The translations under genes and the position numbers were made by a program. The notes beneath the pieces were generated by a model. The model was not told the origin of the DNA. It saw nothing but the letters and a program-made list of their open reading frames with translations, and did not search any database. Shown here one piece after another: positions 1 to 5,948 of a DNA stretch of 54,839 nucleotides (its first letter is position 1; every line of letters begins with the position of its first letter). The stretch comes from Ignavibacteriales bacterium (GTDB lineage: Bacteria > Bacteroidota > Ignavibacteria > Ignavibacteriales > Ignavibacteriaceae): positions 1 to 54,839 of the forward strand of contig JAAYVN010000004.1 in NCBI GenBank assembly GCA_012517155.1, given 5' to 3'.

Positions 1-163
1 AGGATTTACAAGATTAACCACGCCAAAAAAAACTTTATTAGCGGCGGGACTTGATAACCCGCAGCAATATTTCAAGTTTGAAGGGTACTTGACTTCGCCA
101 AAATTTATTTGTATGTTTGCGGGTGGAAAACTGAAACGGACTCACACAAAGAAGTTTTTAATT

Positions 164-224
164 GAGAAACCATCGGTATTTTTGGGATTGAGTCCCCCAA
201 AGTTTTCCTACCGGTGGTTTTCTC
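164..224. repeat. Nested inverted repeat (long hairpin)
   Basis: The outer arms 164-178 and 209-224 pair over 15 base pairs with one G-T wobble and one bulged T (position 218). Inside them, 181-186 (TTTGGG) pairs with 196-201 (CCCAAA). The whole could form a cruciform or an RNA hairpin. It is not followed by a T-run, so a simple intrinsic terminator is unlikely. It sits about 80 bp left of the tRNA-Ser fragment, which fits a recombinase-binding or replication structure of the integrated element, or a structured RNA. Function unknown. Confidence 0.6.
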
Positions 225-253
225 GTTTATGGTTCTTTGAAATTTCTGAAATT

Positions 254-274
254 AGGTATCAAAAAAGGTATCAA
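254..274. repeat. Direct repeat AGGTATCAA x2 near att scar
   Basis: Two copies of AGGTATCAA occur at 254-262 and 266-274 with a 12-bp period, about 35 bp before the start of tRNA homology. Tandem short direct repeats beside a tRNA attachment site are typical of integrase arm-type or excisionase sites. The sequence repeat is seen directly; the recombinase role is inferred from location only. Confidence 0.4.
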
Positions 275-305
275 GCGGACGTAAGTTGTTTATTATTAAG
301 GGCTT

Positions 306-368
306 GCGGCAGTCTCGAAAACTGTTTTAGTCGTTAGGCTAACGGGGGTTCGAATCCCCCCCTCTCCG
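306..368 (+). pseudogene. 3' fragment of tRNA-Ser(CGA), putative att scar
   Basis: The fragment folds as the 3' two thirds of a serine tRNA. The anticodon stem 309-313/321-325 encloses the loop CTCGAAA with anticodon CGA at 316-318. A six-pair class II variable arm is at 327-332/337-342. The T stem 344-348/356-360 encloses TTCGAAT. The acceptor 3' strand is CCTCTCC (361-367) with discriminator G368, and no CCA is encoded (CAA follows). The matching 5' acceptor strand GGAGAGG and a D arm are absent from the preceding 300 bp, so the gene is not functional. Elements that insert into tRNA 3' ends leave exactly this: an intact tRNA on the far side and a 3' copy here, which places the element to the left. 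A tmRNA 3' end was considered, but the complete serine anticodon arm argues against it. Confidence 0.75.
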
Positions 369-421
369 CAAAAAAGGAAAAGCACATCATAAATCATCCC
401 ATTAATATTTAAGGACTAATT

Positions 422-1051
422 ATGAAATACGAAAAATATGAATCGAAACTTTATAAGGATTTGCTTAAAGAGGGAAAAGACTATATTGAATCGATAATGG
501 AAAAAGCAAAGTTGCTGGGTATAAGCAAGAAAAAATATGAGGAAATTGTAAAAGAGGCTAATTTGCGAGCCGAGGAGTATTATAACAGCGTAGTGAAGAA
601 ATATGCTTACCTGGATGTCCGTGCTTTTGACCCAATTACAAAAGAGACATATGAGGATGCTTTGTATAATATTTTCGACAATATTTATCTTCCATATCTG
701 AGAACACTTGCCGAATTGATGCTGTTGAAGATAAGAGGAGATTTGTATCAAAAAGAGGTTAATGCGTTTCAAAGGAAATTCAACGGGGAGCTTCGTGACA
801 GGATAAGCGAAATTACTGAGATTTTTGATTATTGCGGATTTATTAAATTGTTAGCGAAGGAAGGAGAAAACGAAAAAGAGAGTCTTATCAAAGCGTGCAA
901 GGATTTTAATTATATTTTAGAGGATGGTAAGGATTTCGAAGGGCAAAATGCTAAGATGAAAGAAATCTTCGAGAATGTTTTTGAGGATTATCTGAAGTAT
1001 CAAAAGAAACAAAACGCATTACTTGCTAAGAAGAAAGTGGTTAAGAAATGA
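422..1051 (+). CDS. Uncharacterised helical, lysine/glutamate-rich protein
   Basis: This 209-residue protein has no signal peptide or membrane segment and is probably cytoplasmic. It is rich in Lys, Glu and Tyr and looks mostly alpha-helical, with a basic C-terminal tail of alternating Lys and Val. I recognise no domain or catalytic motif. The ATG at 422 has an AAGGA ribosome-binding site at 411-415. The stop overlaps the next gene by four bases (ATGA), so the two are translationally coupled. It is the first gene right of the tRNA-Ser scar and could be core or accessory. It is well supported as a gene but has no assigned function. Confidence 0.75.
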   Translation: MKYEKYESKLYKDLLKEGKDYIESIMEKAKLLGISKKKYEEIVKEANLRAEEYYNSVVKKYAYLDVRAFDPITKETYEDALYNIFDNIYLPYLRTLAELMLLKIRGDLYQKEVNAFQRKFNGELRDRISEITEIFDYCGFIKLLAKEGENEKESLIKACKDFNYILEDGKDFEGQNAKMKEIFENVFEDYLKYQKKQNALLAKKKVVKK

Positions 1052-1731
1052 AAATTGCGGAGATTAAACTCGTTAATAATTATAAGGGTGTTAATCTTAG
1101 TTATAATGATCCTAAATGGGCGGGATGCGAGGAAATTTTACTGAATGAAGTGAGGGTTGAGAGTAAAGGGAGTTTACCTTTGACAAGAGTTAAACTGTCT
1201 GCATGCAGTGAAGGGATTAACGGAATATTCAAAGTTGAAGACAGTTCGATTCTTGCGAGGTACAAGAGAGATCAAGAACCGGTCTGGCGGGATAGTTGTG
1301 TTGAGATATATCTTAAGCCAGGAAATGTGAAAGGGTATATGAATTTTGAATTTAATTGCATCGGGACATTGCTTTGCAGTTATATAACTAATCACGAAAG
1401 AACCGAGGATGGTTTTAAGGAATGGCGTTTTGTGGCTGATGAAGATTGCGAGGCGGTAGGCAGAAAGACTTCATTATCAGAATCCTATGCCGAGGAGGTG
1501 GAGTTTGGGAAAGAGTGGTATCTTGAGTTTTTCATCCCCCTAAGTATGTTGAAAAAGTATTTTGGCGAAATTGAGATTGCGGAAGGGGAGGAGTGGTATT
1601 GTAATTTGTACAAGTGTGGTGATGATTTGCAAAATCCTCACTGGATTTCATGGTCACCGGTTAGGGAACTGAATTTTCATAATCCCGATGATTTTGGAAA
1701 AATAAAGTTTATTCAGAGTTTTATTTCTTAA
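1048..1731 (+). CDS. CBM9-like carbohydrate-binding domain protein
   Basis: The 227-residue product looks like a stand-alone family 9-like carbohydrate-binding beta-sandwich. It has the typical run of a VWRDSCVEIYL strand (about 90-100), a YMNFEFNCIGTLL strand, and the closing WISWSP...NFHNPDDFGKIKF block. No signal peptide is visible, so it is predicted cytoplasmic, unlike CBM9 modules of secreted xylanases. It overlaps the upstream unknown gene by four bases (ATGA). At the 3' end it overlaps the convergent serine hydrolase gene by 11 bp. Proteins of this type in Bacteroidetes are often annotated simply as carbohydrate-binding family 9-like; the ligand is unknown. Confidence 0.75.
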   Translation: MKIAEIKLVNNYKGVNLSYNDPKWAGCEEILLNEVRVESKGSLPLTRVKLSACSEGINGIFKVEDSSILARYKRDQEPVWRDSCVEIYLKPGNVKGYMNFEFNCIGTLLCSYITNHERTEDGFKEWRFVADEDCEAVGRKTSLSESYAEEVEFGKEWYLEFFIPLSMLKKYFGEIEIAEGEEWYCNLYKCGDDLQNPHWISWSPVRELNFHNPDDFGKIKFIQSFIS

Positions 1732-2794
1732 GTGACTGAAGCAGGATTGAAGTTATTTCGTCGGATAATGCTTCAGTGCTTTTTTCTTCGCCTTCATTTC
1801 TGTTGGTAAGCAGAATTATCACAAGTTGAAGTTCAGGAATACGATAAATTATATTTCTGAATCCGCGCGTGCTTCCGGTATGATATATGGTTTCGAAACC
1901 TTTATATTTTTTCAAATGCCATCCAAAGCCATAATTAATAACAGAACCATCTTTCAGTTGTTTTCTGGTTGCTGCAAGAGTAATTAAATCCGGGGTAAGG
2001 ACTTTCGAGGAAGTGAGAGAATTGACCCATTTAATAAGGTCGCTTATTGATGAGTAAATTCCACCATCGCCGAGGACTGCACTAGTCACACTCTGGTCAG
2101 TTTTTATCCAACCGGTTTCGGATTTAGAATATCCATAAGCTCTTTCAGGGACAATATTGAGTCCATCAACAAAGGCTAGGGTATTGTTCATACCAAGGGG
2201 GTAAAAAATATATTTTTCCAGATAATCCGGGAATGAGAGGCCGGATAGTTTTTCCACTATGAGGGAGAGAAGTGCATAAGCAGTATTAGAGTATCGCCAT
2301 TGAGTTCCAGGGATGAAGTATAAGGAATCAACCGGTGTGATCAGTTTAAGAACATCGGTATCTTTAACCTGGATAGTTACTGTATCGTGAATAAGGTCTT
2401 CATAATCAATTATTCCGGATGTATGGTTAAGGAGGTTACTAATCGTTATATTTTCAGAATAGTCGGGGAGTTCAGGAAAAAGGGAAGATAATTTTGTGTC
2501 GAGAGAGAGTTTATTCCGGCTAATCAGTTGCAAGATTGCGGTTGCGGTGAATTGTTTAGTAACTGATGCAAGACGAAAATCAGTAGTAACGGATACTTTT
2601 TTAAGGTTTTCGATGTCAGCATAACCGAAGCCTTTTTTCAGGATCTCTTTTCCCTGAAAAGAAATATATACTCCTGCACCGGGGGAGGTTGGTAAATCGT
2701 ATTTGGAGAGGAGTGAGTTAATCTGTTCAATCATATTGTTCTGGGGGCAGAGTGAAAAGGGAATCAATAACAAGAGAGAAAAGAATAATTTCAT
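1721..2794 (-). CDS. Secreted serine hydrolase, class C beta-lactamase family
   Basis: This 357-residue protein has an N-terminal signal peptide (hydrophobic residues about 3-16) and the three motifs of the class C beta-lactamase/DD-peptidase/esterase fold: S77-V-T-K80 with the acylated serine, Y168-S-N170 as the general-base motif, and H305-T-G307 in place of KTG. HTG is more typical of esterase- or D-aminopeptidase-like members than of true AmpC enzymes, so antibiotic hydrolysis should not be assumed. It is the second gene of a minus-strand pair with the GH13 enzyme (24-bp gap) and has an AGGAA ribosome-binding site. Its 3' end overlaps the convergent CBM9-like gene by 11 bp. The natural substrate is unknown. 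Confidence 0.85.
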   Translation of the reverse strand: MKLFFSLLLLIPFSLCPQNNMIEQINSLLSKYDLPTSPGAGVYISFQGKEILKKGFGYADIENLKKVSVTTDFRLASVTKQFTATAILQLISRNKLSLDTKLSSLFPELPDYSENITISNLLNHTSGIIDYEDLIHDTVTIQVKDTDVLKLITPVDSLYFIPGTQWRYSNTAYALLSLIVEKLSGLSFPDYLEKYIFYPLGMNNTLAFVDGLNIVPERAYGYSKSETGWIKTDQSVTSAVLGDGGIYSSISDLIKWVNSLTSSKVLTPDLITLAATRKQLKDGSVINYGFGWHLKKYKGFETIYHTGSTRGFRNIIYRIPELQLVIILLTNRNEGEEKSTEALSDEITSILLQSLKK

Positions 2795-2818
2795 AACCGT
2801 TCCTGAATTTAAGTATTA

Positions 2819-4306
2819 TCATTGGAAAGTAAAAATATGACCCTGATAAGCGCCAAGTTCAATAAAGAGGCCACTATCAGTTATTTCGTACTTAGTTCGT
2901 ATATATCCTTTATCGTGGAGGACGTCATAAATCTCGACATCGTTCGAGTCGAAGTTCTGAGGAAGTGAGAATTTAATTCTACACTGAGAGGTTTCGGAAC
3001 TGTAGTTAACGACGATTACACGAATCTCGTTTTTATAGATCCAATGCCAAGCAAGAATATTATAAGATGAGTAATTATCAGGATGGACCTGAATCGGTTC
3101 AAGTTGCCTGCATTCGCCATTTTTGAAAGTACCATCATTGAAAATGGTGAGAAGTTTGTCGTAGTATTTCTGAACGACTTTAATTTCTTTTTCTTTAGGA
3201 GCGCGAGCAAGCTGAACCGGGAGTTTGATACGTTTACCCACTAATTGACCATCATAAAAAAGTTTCATACCGCTAATTGAGGATATAATCAAAGCTGCGG
3301 CGAATGATTTTTCTATACCAAGAGATGTAACAGCTCTTTCCTCATCGTGGTTTTCGATAAAGCGGAGTGATTTCATTTGGTACTGATCATCGGCGCGGAG
3401 GTGTTCTGAAACTTCAAAGGGTTTACCATCTTTGAGTCGGTCGAGGAGTTTTTTATCATAGGTGTAGTCAAAACCGAGTTGCTGGAGTTCCCACTCAAGA
3501 TTCCAGTAAGCTTCGGCAATAAACAGGAAGTCCTTTTTATGAGACTTAATTTTGTCAATAGCTATTTTCCAAAATTCCTCAGCTGGTTTGGGGAATTTAG
3601 ATTCATCGATAATCCCCCGCCAAGTATTATTGAATACGTTGTTAAGGACCAGCATTGCCATATCGCATCGGACACCGTCGCAAAAGTTTGAGATTTTGAG
3701 AAGAATGTTGGTCATAAACTCTATTGTAGCCGGATTAAAATAGTTCAGCTGGATTGTATCTGTCCAAGCAGGAAAAAAAGGATCCCTTCCATGAGTAAAG
3801 AAGAATTTTTTATTAAAGTAAGATTGAAAGAAAGTGGTTGGATCCTGATCGACAAGTTCTCTGGAAGAATGGAGGAAAATTTCCGAATTAGATTTTGTGA
3901 TTTCAGACATTGCTGAGAAATGGTTTGGAACGAAGTCGAGAATCAATCCCAAGCCCATTTCATTAAGAGATTTTTTCAACTTTAAAAAGTCATCAGCGGA
4001 GCCTATTTGCTGATTGAACTCATAATTATTTATTGCGTAGGGGGAGCCAATGACATCGGGTTTTTCCCAATCTTTAAGTGACCGACTGTATGACTCGACG
4101 AGGAAGGACTGGAAGCAACATTTTTCAACGAGTGAGGGGGTGGTTTCCCAGACGCCCATCAACCAAATATAATCAAATCCTTTTTCACGCAGATTTTGCC
4201 AAAATGAAATGGGAACATCGGAAATTTTTGCCTTTTCAGAGTCTTTATCGAATTCCCGCAACCAGACCCGAGTATTAATTTCGTATAATGAGGGATTTTT
4301 AACCAT
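2819..4306 (-). CDS. GH13 alpha-amylase-family glycosidase
   Basis: The 495-residue product has the GH13 (beta/alpha)8 barrel signatures: region I DFVPNH (124-129), region II GVRCDMA with nucleophile D215, acid/base E265 in AEAYW, and ENHDE with D321 as the transition-state stabiliser. There is no signal peptide, so it should act in the cytoplasm on imported alpha-glucans, maltodextrins or glucosides; the precise subfamily is not evident. A strong GAGGTG ribosome-binding site precedes the ATG at 4306. It heads a minus-strand pair with the serine hydrolase and is divergent from an MFS sugar-type transporter, which suggests a small carbohydrate uptake and hydrolysis locus. Confidence 0.9.
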   Translation of the reverse strand: MVKNPSLYEINTRVWLREFDKDSEKAKISDVPISFWQNLREKGFDYIWLMGVWETTPSLVEKCCFQSFLVESYSRSLKDWEKPDVIGSPYAINNYEFNQQIGSADDFLKLKKSLNEMGLGLILDFVPNHFSAMSEITKSNSEIFLHSSRELVDQDPTTFFQSYFNKKFFFTHGRDPFFPAWTDTIQLNYFNPATIEFMTNILLKISNFCDGVRCDMAMLVLNNVFNNTWRGIIDESKFPKPAEEFWKIAIDKIKSHKKDFLFIAEAYWNLEWELQQLGFDYTYDKKLLDRLKDGKPFEVSEHLRADDQYQMKSLRFIENHDEERAVTSLGIEKSFAAALIISSISGMKLFYDGQLVGKRIKLPVQLARAPKEKEIKVVQKYYDKLLTIFNDGTFKNGECRQLEPIQVHPDNYSSYNILAWHWIYKNEIRVIVVNYSSETSQCRIKFSLPQNFDSNDVEIYDVLHDKGYIRTKYEITDSGLFIELGAYQGHIFTFQ

Positions 4307-4433
4307 GATAACACCTCAAAAATTTAATAACTAATAACGTAAATATAATGCAAATTTTAGTATTTCAATTATTTAATTAAAAATCTGACATATTTTGATA
4401 ATATTTGAATCAAAATCAGATTGTTATAAGGAT

Positions 4434-4488
4434 GGCTTTACCACGGCTTTTGTACGGCTTTACCACGGCTTTACTACGGCTTTATATC
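4434..4488. repeat. Five-copy 11-bp tandem repeat (GGCTTTACCAC)
   Basis: Units at 4434, 4445, 4456, 4467 and 4478 read GGCTTTACCAC, GGCTTTTGTAC, GGCTTTACCAC, GGCTTTACTAC and GGCTTTATATC. The first six bases are invariant and the last five vary. The period is 11 bp, close to one helical turn, so a protein could contact all copies on one DNA face. The array lies between two divergent genes, about 130 bp from the GH13 start and 135 bp from the MFS start. Confidence 0.8.
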
Positions 4489-4583
4489 AATGGAGAGGGA
4501 ATATTTCAGTGAAAAAAAGGGAATTTGGGAGCAGGAATTTTAACACTCAATTGAAGGGGTAATGAAATGTTAAGAAAAAAGGT

Positions 4584-4591
4584 TACTTTTG
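4584..4591 (+). promoter_or_regulatory. Possible -7 box TACTTTTG for MFS gene
   Basis: TACTTTTG matches the Bacteroidetes -7 consensus TAnnTTTG exactly and lies 31 bp before the MFS start codon. No good TTG -33 element is found at the expected spacing, so support is partial. Confidence 0.35.
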
Positions 4592-4621
4592 GGAAGATTT
4601 TTTAATTATTTTTGAAAAAAG

Positions 4622-5872
4622 ATGCTACAGATACAAAAAAGGCTAAGTAATTCGTTTTTTGGGCTGCTTTCGTTACCGGCAACGGCAATGGGATTTGCTC
4701 TTTCGGTACAGATATCGGCATTAAGCTGGATACTGACAACAAAATATAATCTTGATTTGCATGAAATCGGAATAGTCTGGGCGGCAGGACCTATTGCGGG
4801 GATTGTTGGTCAGGTGGTAATCGGTTTATTAAGTGATAATACGTGGTTTTGGGGGGGAAGAAGGAGGCCATTTATACTTATCGGGGGAACAATAGCTGCT
4901 CTGATGCTGCTGGCATTGCCAAATATTGACAAAATTAATGATTTTTTTGGGGTTAACAGTTTGATTCTGGTGGCGATTGTGGTTGCTCTGATGCTGGATC
5001 TGGCGATAAATATCAGTTTTAATCCGACAAGATCCTTAATTTCAGACGTTACGCCGGAGGGGAGTGAAAGGACCAAGGGGTATACATGGATGCAAACGGT
5101 TTCGGGATTTTTTGGAGTGCTGGCATATATAATTGGTGCGGTATGGGGGAATTATTACCTGATTTATTTTGGAATTATTCTGGTGTTGGTTTTTTCGGTA
5201 TTACCAACCTTTCTGATAGTTGAGCCAAGAGATCTAAAGGCGAGTTCAGGGATTAAGGAGACAGAGGGAGAGGGGAAGACGGACTTAAGCGGATTGATGA
5301 AGATATACATTGCGCATGGTTTTTCGTGGATAGCGATTCAGACTATGTTTGTTTACATTATTGCATTTATTCAACAGAAAATAAATCCGGGGAGTGATAA
5401 TGAAACAGGAAGGATAATATCTATATCATTTGCAGTATTGAACACAGTCGGATTTATACTTCCAGCATTTGTGCTTCAGCCGCTTGCGGAAAGATTTGGC
5501 AGAATAAAGGTGCACACAATAAGTATAAGTTTCATGGCGCTAGCATATTTCGGAATGGTGATAGCCGGACACAGCGAATATGTTTTATATATTCTTATGG
5601 GAATAGCTGGAATAGGTTGGAGTTCAGTAGTGAGTCTGCCGTTTGCGATAATGAGCGAGAAGGTTGAGAAGGGGAAGATGGGATTATATATGGGGATATT
5701 TAATTTATCGGTGGTAATTCCGCAGCTGATAGTGAGTCTGGTGATAGGGTATTTTATAAGTCAAGCTCCGGACAAGAATATAATATTTATAATAAGCGGG
5801 GCTGGAATGGCTATTTCGGTGGTACTCTGGATGCTAATAAGAGAAGACAGAAAAATTAAAGGGGCGAATTAA
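4622..5872 (+). CDS. MFS transporter, sugar (SLC45/GPH-like) type
   Basis: This 416-residue integral membrane protein has about 12 hydrophobic segments and the loop 2-3 motif DNTWFWGGRRRPFI (about 72-85), typical of the sucrose/maltose-like SLC45 and GPH branch of the major facilitator superfamily. It probably imports a sugar or glucoside by cation symport across the inner membrane; the substrate cannot be read from sequence. It is divergent from the GH13 enzyme, supporting a carbohydrate role. The ribosome-binding site is weak (AAAAG just before ATG 4622). It contains a seven-G run (4851-4857). No clear terminator follows before the T9SS gene. Confidence 0.85.
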   Translation: MLQIQKRLSNSFFGLLSLPATAMGFALSVQISALSWILTTKYNLDLHEIGIVWAAGPIAGIVGQVVIGLLSDNTWFWGGRRRPFILIGGTIAALMLLALPNIDKINDFFGVNSLILVAIVVALMLDLAINISFNPTRSLISDVTPEGSERTKGYTWMQTVSGFFGVLAYIIGAVWGNYYLIYFGIILVLVFSVLPTFLIVEPRDLKASSGIKETEGEGKTDLSGLMKIYIAHGFSWIAIQTMFVYIIAFIQQKINPGSDNETGRIISISFAVLNTVGFILPAFVLQPLAERFGRIKVHTISISFMALAYFGMVIAGHSEYVLYILMGIAGIGWSSVVSLPFAIMSEKVEKGKMGLYMGIFNLSVVIPQLIVSLVIGYFISQAPDKNIIFIISGAGMAISVVLWMLIREDRKIKGAN

Positions 5873-5948
5873 GTATATAGAATTTTTATAAAAAAATAAT
5901 TAAATTGCAAAACAAGAAAAATAATAACAAAATATCAGAGGCAGTGAA

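Larger units (their letters stand above)
1..305. other. End of a putative integrated element, no recognisable gene
   Basis: This stretch lies immediately left of a tRNA-Ser 3' fragment. A reading frame is open from the left edge to position 337, but its translation matches no family I recognise, shows no tyrosine-recombinase RHRY signature and ends inside the tRNA remnant, so I do not call it as a gene. The DNA is structured: short inverted repeats at 44-48/58-62 and 72-77/87-92, a long nested inverted repeat at 164-224, and a 9-bp direct repeat at 254-262 and 266-274. By position it should be the terminal part of an element integrated into a tRNA gene; most of it would lie outside the window. 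The element assignment is inference. Confidence 0.4.
4307..4621. other. Divergent intergenic region, GH13 / MFS
   Basis: This 315-bp gap separates divergent carbohydrate genes. It holds a five-copy 11-bp tandem array (4434-4488) and a -7-like box before the MFS gene. A 26-codon frame starting at ATG 4432 runs through the array but has no properly spaced ribosome-binding site and is probably not translated. No RNA gene was recognised. Confidence 0.7.

Noticed and set aside
2-337. Open frame from the left edge ending in the tRNA-Ser fragment
   Set aside because: Its translation has no recognised domain, it ends within tRNA sequence, and it spans the 164-224 hairpin; treated as element-end DNA rather than a gene.
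302-370. Possible tmRNA 3' end
   Set aside because: A complete serine anticodon arm (CGA) and class II variable arm are present, which tmRNA lacks, and no tag reading frame ending in ALAA is seen upstream.
4432-4512. 26-codon ORF across the 11-bp repeats
   Set aside because: AAGG lies directly against the ATG with no spacing, the repeat period of 11 is not a multiple of three, and the product has no features; likely chance.
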